Source: Oscillospiraceae bacterium (GTDB lineage Bacteria; Bacillota_A; Clostridia; Oscillospirales; Oscillospiraceae). From it: DNA of 64,000 nucleotides. Of this stretch, positions 49,315 to 58,683 are shown piece after piece. The notes beneath the pieces are model-generated. The model had not been told where the DNA came from. It saw only the letters and a list, made by a program, of their open reading frames with translations, and searched no databases. How positions within the stretch are numbered: the stretch's first letter is position 1; every line of letters starts with the position of its first letter. A program made the translations under genes and the position numbers. The stretch is from contig JAFQDR010000108.1 in NCBI GenBank assembly GCA_017415945.1, positions 5,721 through 69,720 of the forward strand, in the 5' to 3' direction.

Positions 49315-49423
49315 TTGTCATCCTGAGCGAAGCGAAGGATCTCAAGGGCTTTGCCATTGCAGAGTGTCCTCGCCGTTGCACCGTCCTTAGAGTTGAGATC
49401 CCTCGCAGGCTCGGGATGACAAA
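49315..49423. repeat. Inverted repeat TTGTCATCCTGAGC...
   Basis: TTGTCATCCTGAGCGAAGCG, AAGGATCTCAA at 49315-49345 faces TTGAGATCCCTCGCAGGCTC, GGGATGACAA at 49394-49423; the arms pair over about 30 positions. It is of a type widespread in bacterial intergenic DNA. The rest of the gap to 49566 is AT-rich promoter-like DNA (several TATAAT-like hexamers at 49490-49520). Confidence 0.7.
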
Positions 49424-49565
49424 CTGCGGTGTTTCACGGACATTTCTGCAAAAATGTTTCTGCCGACTGAAAAAATCATTCCCTTTTTCTATATTTAATG
49501 ATATAATATAATGTCATTATATTGGATACGTGTAACTTTCAACATATACATGAGGTGTTTAGAAT

Positions 49566-50429
49566 ATGTGGATCGCTGAAGATTGGAAGGATTTTGAAGT
49601 GCTGGACTGCTCCGACGGTGAAAAGCTGGAGCGCTGGGGCAGCTACCATCTGGTACGTCCCGACCCCCAGGCTATTTGGAGCACACCCCGCAGGAATCCC
49701 AAGTGGAAGACCCGCGATGCGTCCTATGCCCGCAGCAATACAGGCGGCGGTGCGTGGAACAAGAGCCGTCTCCCCGAGCGTTGGACCATTGATTACAAGG
49801 ATTTGACCTTTAATATTAAGCCCATGAACTTTAAGCACACGGGGCTGTTCCCCGAGCAGGCTGCCAACTGGGACTATGCCATGGATAAGATCCGCAACGC
49901 GGGCCGTCCCATTAAGGTGCTGAACCTGTTTGCCTACACAGGGGGCGCCACCGTTGCCTGCCTGAAGGCGGGTGCTCATGTCACCCACGTGGATGCGGCC
50001 AAGGGCATGGTGGCTTGGGCCAAGGAAAACGCCCAGTCCAGCGGGGTCATCGACTGTCCCGTCCGCTGGATCGTGGAGGACTGCGCAAAGTTCGTGGAGC
50101 GTGAGATTCGCCGCGGCAACAAGTACGATGCCATCATTATGGACCCTCCCTCCTACGGCAGAGGCCCAAGCGGTGAGATCTGGAAGCTGGAGGAAAGCCT
50201 GTGGCCCTTCGTGGAGCTGGTCAGCAAGGTGCTGTCCGACGAGCCTCTGTTTGTCATCATCAGCTCCTACACCACCGGTTTGTCCCCCAGTGTGCTGACC
50301 TACATCGCCGAAAGCGTCTTCACCAAGAAGTACGGCAGAGGCCATGCGGAAAGCCGTGAGCTGGGTCTGCCCGTGAAGGACACGGGTCTGGTGTTGCCCT
50401 GCGGCTCCGCCTGCCACTGGGAAATATAA
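49566..50429 (+). CDS. Class I SAM-dependent methyltransferase (RlmI/RlmK-like)
   Basis: 287 residues. The AdoMet-binding Rossmann domain has motif I VLNLFAYTGGATVACLKAGA, motif II HVDAAKGMVAWAKENA and the catalytic-type motif IV IIMDPPSYGRG, as in 23S rRNA cytosine-C5 methyltransferases of the RlmI/RlmK group. The N-terminal PUA domain of RlmI is missing; instead there is a 90-residue region with KHTGLFPEQAANWDY just before motif I, characteristic of this shorter family. Likely an rRNA modification enzyme; the target is unknown. Single gene, with no strong binding site other than GAGG about eight bases before the ATG. Confidence 0.87.
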   Translation: MWIAEDWKDFEVLDCSDGEKLERWGSYHLVRPDPQAIWSTPRRNPKWKTRDASYARSNTGGGAWNKSRLPERWTIDYKDLTFNIKPMNFKHTGLFPEQAANWDYAMDKIRNAGRPIKVLNLFAYTGGATVACLKAGAHVTHVDAAKGMVAWAKENAQSSGVIDCPVRWIVEDCAKFVEREIRRGNKYDAIIMDPPSYGRGPSGEIWKLEESLWPFVELVSKVLSDEPLFVIISSYTTGLSPSVLTYIAESVFTKKYGRGHAESRELGLPVKDTGLVLPCGSACHWEI

Positions 50430-50434
50430 GCGCG

Positions 50435-50663
50435 CTGCGCTTTCGAAGAACCTCCTTGCGGAGCTTCTTCGAGAATGCTCCCGCCGAACGGCGATGAGCA
50501 GACAGGTTTTATGCGCGCACTCGCTATGCTCATACACTTAAAAACCTGAGAAGTATTTTTCGCTTCGTACATGCCGGCGCGAAAAATCGATTGAATTTTG
50601 TTTTGCGGCGCCGCCGAAAAATTCTGCGAAGCAGGTGTAGGGGCGAACACTGTTCGCCCGCCT
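50435..50663 (-). repeat. Dispersed repeat encoding FRAGMYEAKNTSQ (copy 2, inverted)
   Basis: The minus strand repeats the core of 37750-37940, including TTTTTCGCGCCGGCATGTAC. It also carries palindromes (TTCGAAGAACCTCCTTGCGG/AGCTTCTTCGA) and ends in a GTAGGGGCGAACACTGTTCG unit at 50637-50660. It fills the space between the methyltransferase and ecfA1. Confidence 0.7.
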
Positions 50664-50693
50664 GTGGCATACTAAACAAAGGAAACCGTTTCT

Positions 50694-51524
50694 ATGATTC
50701 GAGTAGAACATTTGACATATCAATACCCCGATATGGACACCGCTGCCGTCAAGGATGTGTCTCTCCATATTGAGAAGGGCAGCTTTGTGGCGGTTTTGGG
50801 TCACAACGGCTCGGGGAAAAGTACCCTCGCCAAGCACTTCAACGGCATTCTGCAGCCCACCGAGGGCAAGGTGTACGTGGCGGGTATGGATACCTCCGAC
50901 CCCGAGCGTATTCTGGACATCCGCCGCACCGTGGGCATGGTGTTCCAGAACCCCGATAACCAGATTGTCGCCAACATCGTAGAGGACGACGTGGCCTTCG
51001 CTCCCGAAAATCTGGGGGTTCCCTCCGAGGAGATTCGGCAGAGAGTGGATGAGGCCTTGAAGCTGGTGGAAATGTACGACTATCGTATGCACGCCCCCCA
51101 TCTGCTGTCGGGGGGACAGAAGCAGCGTGTGGCCATTGCGGGGGTCATTGCCATGCGCCCCGACTGCATCGTGCTGGACGAGGCCACCGCTATGCTGGAC
51201 CCTGTGGGGCGCAGCGAGGTCATCAAGACCGTCACGAGACTGTGCCGTGAGCAGGGCATTACCGTTGTCCACATCACCCACCATATGGAGGAGTGCGTGG
51301 ATGCCGACCGTTTGATCGTTATGGATGACGGGGTCATCGTTGCCGACGGCAGCCCCAAGCAGGTATTTGCCCAAGTGGATATGCTCCGCAGCCACGGGCT
51401 CACCGTACCCGCCACCACCGATTTGATCCACCGCATGAATCTGGGTGGCTGCGGCCTGAACATGGAGGCCCTGTCCGTGGACGACTGCGTGGAGGAGATC
51501 GCAAAAATATTTTGTGAGAGTTGA
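50694..51524 (+). CDS. ecfA1: Energy-coupling factor transporter ATPase EcfA1
   Basis: 276 residues. Walker A GHNGSGKST (36-44), Q-loop FQNPDNQIVANIVEDDVAF, signature LLSGGQKQR, Walker B CIVLDEATAMLDP and the switch His in VVHITHHMEE. The NPDNQ...EDDVAF wording and MLDP are typical of EcfA1. It pairs with EcfA2 to drive vitamin uptake through EcfT and exchangeable S components such as FolT (3268-3816). First gene of ecfA1-ecfA2-ecfT-truA, although a repeat of about 160 bp is inserted before ecfA2. Confidence 0.95.
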   Translation: MIRVEHLTYQYPDMDTAAVKDVSLHIEKGSFVAVLGHNGSGKSTLAKHFNGILQPTEGKVYVAGMDTSDPERILDIRRTVGMVFQNPDNQIVANIVEDDVAFAPENLGVPSEEIRQRVDEALKLVEMYDYRMHAPHLLSGGQKQRVAIAGVIAMRPDCIVLDEATAMLDPVGRSEVIKTVTRLCREQGITVVHITHHMEECVDADRLIVMDDGVIVADGSPKQVFAQVDMLRSHGLTVPATTDLIHRMNLGGCGLNMEALSVDDCVEEIAKIFCES

Positions 51525-51531
51525 AAAAAGC

Positions 51532-51690
51532 ATAGTGGCTTCCCATAGAGGGGAAGCTGGCAGCCGAATGGCTGACTGATGAGGTGGTCGCCGCAATAGG
51601 CGGCGAAATTAAAATCAACGGCGGCTTTGCCGCCTACACCTCATCCGCCCCTTCGGGGCACCTTCCCCTCCAGGGGAAGGTACACCGAAA
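51532..51690. repeat. Inverted-repeat element between ecfA1 and ecfA2
   Basis: GCTTCCCATAGAGGGGAAGC opens, ACCTTCCCCTCCAGGGGAAG then GT closes; internal GGCGGCGAAATTAAAATCAA then CGGCGGC and ACCTCATC/GATGAGGT arms pair. A diverged relative of family A. It lies inside an otherwise tight operon. Confidence 0.7.
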
Positions 51691-51732
51691 CGACATCTCT
51701 CCGGTTCTCTTTGAGAACGGAAAGGAAATTGT

Positions 51733-52596
51733 ATGACACCGATTTTGAAAATTGAAGGGCTGACCCACCGTTACAGCGTGGGCACTCCCTTTGCACATAC
51801 AGCCATAGACAATATCAACTTGGAAATTCCCCAAGGTCAGTTCGTGGGGCTCATTGGGCACACGGGCTCGGGGAAGTCTACCTTCATCCAGCATCTCAAC
51901 GGGCTGCTGCGCCCCTCCGCGGGCACCGTGTACTACGAGGGCAAGGACATCTTTGCCTCCAAACCCGCTACCCGAGATGTGCGCTTCAAGGTGGGTCTGG
52001 TGTTCCAGTACCCCGAATACCAGCTGTTTGAGGAGACCGTGTATCAGGATATTGCCTTTGGCCCCAAAAATCAAAAGCTGAAGCCCAAGGAAGTGGACGA
52101 GCGTGTCCGTGAGGCTGCTAAGTTCGTGGGCATCGGCGAGGAGCTGTTCGACAAGTCTCCTCTGGAGCTGTCGGGCGGGCAGAAGCGCCGTGTGGCCATT
52201 GCGGGGGTCATTGCCATGCGCCCCGGTGTGCTTGTGCTGGACGAGCCCACCGCAGGTCTGGACCCTCAGGCGAGAGAGAGCCTGTTCCGCAACATCGAGG
52301 ACTATCGCCGCACTACGGGCTCCACTGTCATTCTGGTGACCCATTCCATGGACGATGTGGCCCGCATTGCCGACCGTCTGGTGGTGCTCAACCACGGGAA
52401 GATCGTCATGGACGGCACTCCCCAAGAGGTGTTCTCCCGTCCCGAGGAGCTGACGGCTATGGGCTTGACCGTGCCCGTGGCAACGGAGATCGCCATGAAG
52501 CTGCGCCGTCGGGGCATTGACATCCCCGAATCTGTGTACACCACATCCTATTTGAGCAAGCTACTGCTGGCGAGAAAGGGGGATGGCCTGTGCTGA
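51733..52596 (+). CDS. ecfA2: Energy-coupling factor transporter ATPase EcfA2
   Basis: 287 residues. Walker A GHTGSGKST, Q-loop FQYPEYQLFEETVYQDIAFG (EcfA2 wording), signature ELSGGQKRRVAIAG, Walker B VLVLDEPTAGLDP and switch His in VTHSMDD. It forms the heterodimer with EcfA1. GGAAAGGAAATTGT precedes the ATG. The 3' end overlaps ecfT by seven bases, so the two are translationally coupled. Confidence 0.95.
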   Translation: MTPILKIEGLTHRYSVGTPFAHTAIDNINLEIPQGQFVGLIGHTGSGKSTFIQHLNGLLRPSAGTVYYEGKDIFASKPATRDVRFKVGLVFQYPEYQLFEETVYQDIAFGPKNQKLKPKEVDERVREAAKFVGIGEELFDKSPLELSGGQKRRVAIAGVIAMRPGVLVLDEPTAGLDPQARESLFRNIEDYRRTTGSTVILVTHSMDDVARIADRLVVLNHGKIVMDGTPQEVFSRPEELTAMGLTVPVATEIAMKLRRRGIDIPESVYTTSYLSKLLLARKGDGLC

Positions 52597-53393
52597 AGGA
52601 TATTACCTTAGGGCAGTATTTCCCCGGGGACAGCTTCGTCCATCGTCTGGATCCCCGCACCAAGCTCATCATGGTGATTTTGTATATCATTGCCCTGTTT
52701 CTGGCGAGCGGCTTCGTGGGCTACGCGGTGATGATCGCTGTCACTGCAGGCTTCATTGCCTTGAGCAAGGTGCCCCCCAAGTCCATGTTCCGTGGGCTCA
52801 AGTCCGTGGTGCTCATTATCGTGCTCACGGCACTTTTGAACGTGTTCTACACCGACGGCACCGTGCTGGTGCAGGTGTGGAAGCTGAAGATCACCTATGA
52901 AGGCATTATCCGCGCGGTGTTTATGGTGCTGCGCATTGTGATGCTCATTTGCGGCACCTTCCTGCTGACCTACACCACCACCCCTGTGGCACTGACCGAC
53001 GGTATGGAGCTGCTGCTGAATCCCCTGAAGAAGCTGAAGGTGCCCGTGCACGAAATGAGCATGATGATGAGCATGGCCCTGCGCTTCATTCCCACGCTGA
53101 TTGAAGAAACCGACAAGATCATGTCCGCACAAAAGGCCCGTGGTGCCGACTTCGAAACAGGCAGCCTTATGGACAGAGCCAAGGCTCTGCTGCCTATTCT
53201 GGTGCCCCTGTTCGTGTCCGCCTTCCGCCGCGCCGACGAGCTGGCCATTGCTATGGAAAGCCGCTGCTACAACGGCGGTGCGGGACGTACCCGCATGAAG
53301 CAGCTGCGGTTCAAGGGTGGCGACTATGCTGCTTTGGGCTTCGGTGTGCTGCTGATCGTACTGATGATCGGATTGCAGGTGATAGGCTTATGA
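52590..53393 (+). CDS. ecfT: Energy-coupling factor transporter transmembrane protein EcfT
   Basis: 267 residues, GTG start inside the end of ecfA2 (AAAGGGGGATG upstream). About five membrane helices and the two coupling motifs: ARG in QKARGADFETGS and a second in AMESRCYNGGAGRTRM, which bind the ATPases. N-terminal QYFPGDSFVHRLDPRTKLIM is typical. EcfT links EcfA1A2 to S components. Overlaps truA by four bases (ATGA). Confidence 0.95.
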   Translation: MLKDITLGQYFPGDSFVHRLDPRTKLIMVILYIIALFLASGFVGYAVMIAVTAGFIALSKVPPKSMFRGLKSVVLIIVLTALLNVFYTDGTVLVQVWKLKITYEGIIRAVFMVLRIVMLICGTFLLTYTTTPVALTDGMELLLNPLKKLKVPVHEMSMMMSMALRFIPTLIEETDKIMSAQKARGADFETGSLMDRAKALLPILVPLFVSAFRRADELAIAMESRCYNGGAGRTRMKQLRFKGGDYAALGFGVLLIVLMIGLQVIGL

Positions 53394-54154
53394 GAAATAT
53401 CGCATTGCGCCTGACCTATGACGGGTCTGCTTACCATGGCTGGCAGGTGCAGAAGACCGAGGTCACCGTGGCGGAGACTTTGGAGAAGGCACTGACGAAA
53501 ATCTGCGGGGAGCCCATCAAGGTAGTGGGCTGCGGACGTACCGATGCGGGGGTCCACGCCAACCGCTACTGCGCCAACTTCCGCACCAATTCCCGCATCC
53601 CCATTGACCGCATCCCTCTGGCAGTCAATTCCCGTCTGCCTGCGGACATTGCGGTGACAGATGCCTGCGAAGCTCCCGAGGACTTCAACGCCATCGGCTC
53701 CTGCATCAAGAAGGAGTATATTTACAAAATCAAAAATTCACGGATCCGCGATCCGTTTCTGCAAAATCGTGTGTGCTTTTACCCCTCCAAGCTGGACTTT
53801 GACCGTATGCAGCGGGCAGCCCACGCTTTCGTAGGTACCCACGACTTCCGTGCGGTGCGCAGCGTAGGCACCGAGACCCGCACCACCGTCCGCACGGTGT
53901 ACTGGTGCGAGGTGACCCAAGAGGATGACATCATCACCCTGGCGGTGTGTGCCGACGGCTTTCTGTACAATATGGTCCGCGCCATTGTGGGTACCTGTGT
54001 CTACGCATCCCACGGGAAGCTGGAGCCCGAGGAAATTCCCCATCTGCTGGAAATCGGCGACCGCCGTTTGACGGGGCCTACCATGCCCCCGCAGGGTCTG
54101 TACATGAACAGAATCTGGTATGATGGCGAAGTGGGGGAAATGATGCTCAAATAA
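53390..54154 (+). CDS. truA: tRNA pseudouridine synthase A
   Basis: 254 residues, standard length. Catalytic Asp52 in VVGCGRTDAGVHA, RLTYDGSAYHGWQVQ at the start, and MVRAIVGTCVYASHGK in the C-terminal half. TruA makes pseudouridine at positions 38-40 of the anticodon stem. The ecfA1-ecfA2-ecfT-truA order is common in Firmicutes, where it usually neighbours ribosomal protein genes; here it is followed by a family-A repeat instead. Confidence 0.96.
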   Translation: MRNIALRLTYDGSAYHGWQVQKTEVTVAETLEKALTKICGEPIKVVGCGRTDAGVHANRYCANFRTNSRIPIDRIPLAVNSRLPADIAVTDACEAPEDFNAIGSCIKKEYIYKIKNSRIRDPFLQNRVCFYPSKLDFDRMQRAAHAFVGTHDFRAVRSVGTETRTTVRTVYWCEVTQEDDIITLAVCADGFLYNMVRAIVGTCVYASHGKLEPEEIPHLLEIGDRRLTGPTMPPQGLYMNRIWYDGEVGEMMLK

Positions 54155-54155
54155 A

Positions 54156-54268
54156 AGGCTCCCCTTTGAAGGGGAGCTGTCAGACGCGAGGAACGAGCGG
54201 ATGACTGAGAGGTAGACCTCTCCGAGCCTCGCAGGCTCGGCCCACCTCTCCTTAAAAGGAGAGGCTAA
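54156..54268. repeat. Dispersed inverted-repeat element, family A (copy 4)
   Basis: GGCTCCCCTTTGAAGGGGAG ... GACTGAGAGGTAGACCTCTC ... GCCTCGCAGGCTCGGCCCAC ... CTCCTTAAAAGGAGAGGC. Directly behind truA. Confidence 0.75.
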
Positions 54269-54388
54269 AAAGGAAGTATATTTTTCGATATCTTTATTTG
54301 TTCATAATTTTATGGTATATCTGTTATATGGGGCGGTTTGTCCCGAATAGAGTGCCAAGTACCTTGTAATAAGAAAGGGTTGCTACTT

Positions 54389-55108
54389 ATGATGAAGTGG
54401 ATCATTGACCTGATCCTGCTGGCTGTGGTGCTGCTGAGCGCGTACAACGGCTATAAAAAAGGTCTCATCAACGAAATCGGTGCGGTGCTGTGCCTGCTGG
54501 TTTCCCTATATGCGGCTACCGTCATTGCCCATACCGTTTCCTTCGAGGTGGTTTCCGCAGTGAAGCCCTTTGCGGGGGGCTTTATCGAGACGGTGATCTC
54601 CGATGATGTGCCCCGGCGTCTGGGCTATGATGTGGATGAATACTCCATCGGCGACATTGTTGCCAACGATCCCCAAAAGGCCTTTGAGGTTGCGAAAATG
54701 ACCTTTATGTGCATGGGCGTTTACGAGCCCACTGCCGAGAAGCTGGCCCGGGATGTAATGGATTACCAAGCCGCCAACAATGTAGGGCTCCGCCTTGCCA
54801 TCATTGATGTCACCTGCAATACGGTGGTGTTTGCGGGGGCTGTGGCACTGTTCTTTATGATCATTCTGATCTTCCTGACCGTGCTGGGCAACATCCCCAA
54901 TATCTCCTTCCGCCTGCCCAATATGGAGGAAGTGGATGAGATCGGCGGTGCCATTGTGGGCATTATGCGGGGCGTGCTGATGGGAATGCTTGCTGTGTGG
55001 GTGCTGAAGTTTATGGGTCTGCTGATTGGGGAAGATACCATAAGCAGTACTGTAGTAGCCCGCTTGTTCGAGAGGATCGGCGTTGTGTCCTTCTTCCTTG
55101 GTGTGTAA
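54389..55108 (+). CDS. CvpA-family membrane protein
   Basis: 239 residues starting MMKWIIDLILLAVVLLSAYN, then GYKKGLINEIGAVLCLLVSL, the two N-terminal helices and 'G-x-x-KGL' motif of CvpA/colicin V production proteins. Two further helices lie at about 150-175 and 195-215 (IGGAIVGIMRGVLMGMLAVW). A polar domain of about 80 residues between helices 2 and 3 is longer than in minimal CvpA proteins. The family is tied to envelope stress; its molecular role is unclear. AAGAAAGGG lies before the ATG; longer frames lack a binding site. Confidence 0.8.
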   Translation: MMKWIIDLILLAVVLLSAYNGYKKGLINEIGAVLCLLVSLYAATVIAHTVSFEVVSAVKPFAGGFIETVISDDVPRRLGYDVDEYSIGDIVANDPQKAFEVAKMTFMCMGVYEPTAEKLARDVMDYQAANNVGLRLAIIDVTCNTVVFAGAVALFFMIILIFLTVLGNIPNISFRLPNMEEVDEIGGAIVGIMRGVLMGMLAVWVLKFMGLLIGEDTISSTVVARLFERIGVVSFFLGV

Positions 55109-55131
55109 TAAATAATTAGGAGATTGAATAT

Positions 55132-57453
55132 ATGCAGCCTCAACTGTGTGCTCGCTGCGGGAAGAACCCCGCGGTGGTATTTGTAACCAAGTTCGACGGA
55201 CGTGAGTCCAAGAACGAGGGCTTGTGTCTCAAGTGCGCAAAGCAGCTGGGAATCAAGCCCATTGATGATATTTTTGAAAAAATGGGAATTGCGGAGGAGG
55301 ATCTGGATTCCCTGCAAAGCGAAATGACCGGTGCCCTCAGTGAGCTGGGCTCTATGTTCGGCGGCGGTCTGCCCGAGGGTATGGGCGGCGATGACGAGGA
55401 CGAGGAGGACAGCGGTAAGACCGCCACCTTCCCCTTTATGAACCGTCTGTTCGGCGGGGCAAACGGCGGCAATATGCCCGATATGCCCAAGCCCGACCAC
55501 GGCAAGGCCTCCGGAAGCGAGAAGAAGCCCAAGGGCCCCGGCAAGAAGAAGTTCCTGGACGGCTACTGCATCGATCTGACCATGCGTGCCCGTGAAGGGA
55601 AGCTGGACAATATGATCGGCAGAAAGGAAGAGCTGGAGCGTGTCATCCAGATCCTGAACCGCCGTCAGAAAAACAACCCCTGCCTCATCGGTGAGCCCGG
55701 TGTAGGCAAGACCGCCATTGCGGAGGGTCTGGCCATGGCCATCGCCAAGGGTCAGGTGCCCTACAAGCTGCGGGAAAAGCAGGTCTATCTGGTGGATATG
55801 ACCGCCCTTGTGGCAGGCACCCAGTTCCGCGGTCAGTTCGAGTCCCGCATGAAGGGCCTTATTGACGAGGTGAAGAAGCAGGGAAACGTGATTCTGGTCA
55901 TCGACGAGATCCACAACATTGTGGGTGCGGGGGATGCGGAGGGCAGCATGAACGCCGCCAACATTCTGAAGCCCGCACTGAGCCGCGGTGAGATCCAGGT
56001 CATCGGTGCCACCACCTTTAAGGAATACCGCAAGTTTATTGAAAAGGACACCGCTCTGGAACGCCGCTTCCAGCCCGTGACCGTAGCCGAGCCCTCTATC
56101 GCGGACTCCATCGAGATCCTGCTGGGCATCAAGGGCTATTACGAGGACTATCATCAGGTGGACATCTCCGACGAAATGTGCCGTCTGGCGGTGACCATGT
56201 CCGAACGCTACATCACCGACCGCTTCCTGCCCGATAAGGCAATCGACCTGATCGACGAGGCTTGCTCCGATGTGAATCTGAAGGATCGTGAGCTGACCCG
56301 CCGCATGATGGTGGAAAAGGAGCTGGCGGACTATGCCAAGGAGCAGGAGCTGCTGCTGGCAGACACCGAAGGAGAGCATTACGCCCGTCTGGCGGAGATC
56401 CGCAGCAAGACCATGCAGCTCAACGACGAGCTGCTGCAGCTGAAGGCCAAGGGCAGACCCAAGCTCACCGCCGACAACATTGCCCGTATCATTGAGCTGT
56501 GGACCAAGATCCCCGCAGCCAATATCAAGGAAGACGAGTTCGTTCGTCTGGCGGGCCTCAACGAACGCCTCAAGTCCCACATCATTGGGCAGGACGAAGC
56601 GGTGGACACCGTGTGCGCAGCCGTCAAGCGCAGCCGTGTAGGCCTGCAGGCCAAGCGCAAGCCCCTGTCCTTCATCTTCGTCGGGGGCAGCGGCGTGGGC
56701 AAGACCGAGCTGGTGAAGCGCCTGGCGGAAGACCTGTTTGATTCCCCCGAATCTCTGATTCGTCTGGATATGTCCGAATTTATGGAAAAGTTCGCGGTCA
56801 GCCGCATTGTAGGCTCTCCTCCCGGCTATGTGGGCTATGACGAGGCAGGGCAGCTCACCGAAAAGATTCGCCGCCGCCCCTACTCCGTGGTGCTGTTTGA
56901 CGAAATCGAAAAGGCACACCCCGATGTGCTGAACATCCTGCTGCAGATTTTGGACGACGGTCACATTACCGACGCCCAGGGCAGAGTGGTGAACTTTGAA
57001 AATACCGTCATTGTCATGACCACCAACGCGGGCAGCAACTCCAAGAGCGGCTCTCTGGGCTTCGGGGCAAGCCTCACCGACATGAGCCGTGAAAAGAGCA
57101 TGAAGGCTCTGGGTGAATTCCTGCGGCCCGAGTTCATCAACCGTGTGGATGAGATCGTTTGCTTCAATGCCTTGAGCGAAGCAAACCTCCGTGATATTGC
57201 CGTTCTGATGCTGGGCGAGACCGCACAGGCTATGGCAGACAAGAAGATCGAATTTACCTACGACGAATCCGTTCCCGACTATCTGGTGGAAAAGGGCTAC
57301 AGCGTGGCATACGGTGCCCGTAACCTGCGCCGCCTGATCCAGCGTGAGATCGAGGATGCGGTTGCCACGGAAATGGTGGACCGCCGCCGCGGCAACGTAA
57401 GCAAGGTGTTCGTTACCGTCATCGACGGCAAGGTAAACGTACAGTCCGAATAA
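55132..57453 (+). CDS. clpE: ClpE-like AAA+ chaperone with N-terminal zinc finger
   Basis: 773 residues. The N-terminus is a treble-clef-like zinc site, CARC (6-9) and CLKC (32-35), as in ClpE and not ClpC, which has a Clp_N repeat. A Gly/Asp-rich flexible linker (residues 75-135) follows. AAA module 1 has GEPGVGKT near 187 and VILVIDEIHNIVGAG; a short coiled middle domain sits at 395-445; AAA module 2 has GGSGVGKTE near 518 and VVLFDEIEKAHPDV; a C-terminal D2 domain closes. It unfolds proteins, probably for ClpP. No CtsR box was recognised upstream. GGAGATTGAATAT precedes the ATG; 23 bp after the CvpA-like gene. Confidence 0.88.
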   Translation: MQPQLCARCGKNPAVVFVTKFDGRESKNEGLCLKCAKQLGIKPIDDIFEKMGIAEEDLDSLQSEMTGALSELGSMFGGGLPEGMGGDDEDEEDSGKTATFPFMNRLFGGANGGNMPDMPKPDHGKASGSEKKPKGPGKKKFLDGYCIDLTMRAREGKLDNMIGRKEELERVIQILNRRQKNNPCLIGEPGVGKTAIAEGLAMAIAKGQVPYKLREKQVYLVDMTALVAGTQFRGQFESRMKGLIDEVKKQGNVILVIDEIHNIVGAGDAEGSMNAANILKPALSRGEIQVIGATTFKEYRKFIEKDTALERRFQPVTVAEPSIADSIEILLGIKGYYEDYHQVDISDEMCRLAVTMSERYITDRFLPDKAIDLIDEACSDVNLKDRELTRRMMVEKELADYAKEQELLLADTEGEHYARLAEIRSKTMQLNDELLQLKAKGRPKLTADNIARIIELWTKIPAANIKEDEFVRLAGLNERLKSHIIGQDEAVDTVCAAVKRSRVGLQAKRKPLSFIFVGGSGVGKTELVKRLAEDLFDSPESLIRLDMSEFMEKFAVSRIVGSPPGYVGYDEAGQLTEKIRRRPYSVVLFDEIEKAHPDVLNILLQILDDGHITDAQGRVVNFENTVIVMTTNAGSNSKSGSLGFGASLTDMSREKSMKALGEFLRPEFINRVDEIVCFNALSEANLRDIAVLMLGETAQAMADKKIEFTYDESVPDYLVEKGYSVAYGARNLRRLIQREIEDAVATEMVDRRRGNVSKVFVTVIDGKVNVQSE

Positions 57454-57530
57454 TATAGAACCTTCCCCTTTTAGACCCTTTCTCTTGGTTTTTGGGGAAG
57501 GCACACTCTCAAACGATAGGAGAGAACGAT

Positions 57531-58169
57531 ATGAAGCTGAATCCCAATAAGACTGCTCTGCTGGTCATCGATATGCAGGAGGGATTTCTGAATCCCGAAT
57601 CCCCCACCTATATCCCCACGGCACAGGATACGGTGCCCGCCTGCATCGCGGTGCAGCGGAAGGCCCGTGAACTGGGGATTCCCGTGTACTTCGTCATCCG
57701 CCGCTACGCCAAGGACGGCAGCGATGTGGAGTTCACCCGCTACTATGCGTGGAAGCAGGGGGGCAAGCCCTGCTCCGGACCCGAAAGCCCCATTGGCTGG
57801 AATATGCCCAAGGGCTTTGAGGTGCTGCCTTGGGATACAGTGCTGTTCAAGCCTCGCTATTCCGCCTTTTTCAACACCCATTTGGACAGCCTCCTGCGCA
57901 GACAGGGCATCGATACCGTCGTTGTCACGGGTACCACTACCCCCAACTGCATCCGCGCCACCGTGTTCGACGCCATCAGTCTGGACTACAATACCGTGGT
58001 GCTGTCCGACTGCACCTCCTCCGTCAATGAGGAAGTGCAGCGGGTGAACCTGCAGGGCATGGAGAGCATCGGTGCGGTCATTGCCACCGCAGCCCGGTTC
58101 AAGGCGGAAACCATAGACCTTCCCGTGACCATCGGCATGGTCAGAGCGAATGTTGCAAAGGAGAGATAA
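57531..58169 (+). CDS. Isochorismatase-family cysteine hydrolase
   Basis: 212 residues from ATG 57531 (GGAGAG upstream). Catalytic triad as in nicotinamidases: Asp14 in [10 protein letters not shown], Lys107 in LFKPRYSAF and Cys140 in [11 protein letters not shown]. The active-site loop TPNC differs from the metal-binding set of PncA, so a nicotinamidase role is possible but unproven. Its stop is separated from the macrodomain gene by one base, suggesting co-function in NAD or ADP-ribose salvage (inference). Confidence 0.88.
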   Translation: MKLNPNKTALLVIDMQEGFLNPESPTYIPTAQDTVPACIAVQRKARELGIPVYFVIRRYAKDGSDVEFTRYYAWKQGGKPCSGPESPIGWNMPKGFEVLPWDTVLFKPRYSAFFNTHLDSLLRRQGIDTVVVTGTTTPNCIRATVFDAISLDYNTVVLSDCTSSVNEEVQRVNLQGMESIGAVIATAARFKAETIDLPVTIGMVRANVAKER

Positions 58170-58170
58170 T

Positions 58171-58680
58171 ATGGGTATCATCGAAATCATTCAGGGAGAC
58201 ATCACCAAGCAGGCTGTGGATGCCATTGTCAACGCTGCCAACTGTAAGCTGCTGGGGGGCGGCGGGGTAGACGGCGCCATTCACCGTGCCGCGGGCCCCG
58301 AGCTGCTGGAGGAATGCCGTACCCTGAACGGCTGCGAAACAGGCAAGGCCAAGATCACCAAGGGCTATAAGCTGCCTGCCAAGTATGTCATCCATACACC
58401 CGGCCCTGTGTGGCACGGGGGCAAGAGCAATGAGCCCGCACTGCTGGCAAGCTGCTACCGTTCCTGCTTGGAGCTGGCAAGTGAATACGGCTGCAAGACC
58501 GTGGACTTCCCCTCCATCAGCACAGGGGTGTACCACTTCCCCTTGGATAAGGCTTCCGTCATTGCCATCACCACCATCAAAGAATATCTGGCGGATCATC
58601 CCGAAATCGAACGGGTGCGTATGGTCTGCTTCGACGACAAGACCAAGAAGCACTACGAAACCGCACTGGCTAACGTGTAA
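58171..58680 (+). CDS. Macrodomain protein, O-acetyl-ADP-ribose deacetylase type
   Basis: 169 residues from ATG 58171 (AAAGGAGAG upstream; longer frame rejected). Full macrodomain: [40 protein letters not shown] and [14 protein letters not shown], the MacroD/YmdB-type pattern with the catalytic Asn/Gly-rich loop. These remove ADP-ribose adducts or hydrolyse O-acetyl-ADP-ribose. Forms an operon with the isochorismatase-type gene and ends in a strong terminator. Confidence 0.93.
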   Translation: MGIIEIIQGDITKQAVDAIVNAANCKLLGGGGVDGAIHRAAGPELLEECRTLNGCETGKAKITKGYKLPAKYVIHTPGPVWHGGKSNEPALLASCYRSCLELASEYGCKTVDFPSISTGVYHFPLDKASVIAITTIKEYLADHPEIERVRMVCFDDKTKKHYETALANV

Positions 58681-58683
58681 ACA

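Noticed and set aside
54763..57504. 913-residue minus-strand frame opposite the ClpE-like gene
   Set aside because: Shadow frame; the plus strand carries an intact AAA+ protein with all motifs.
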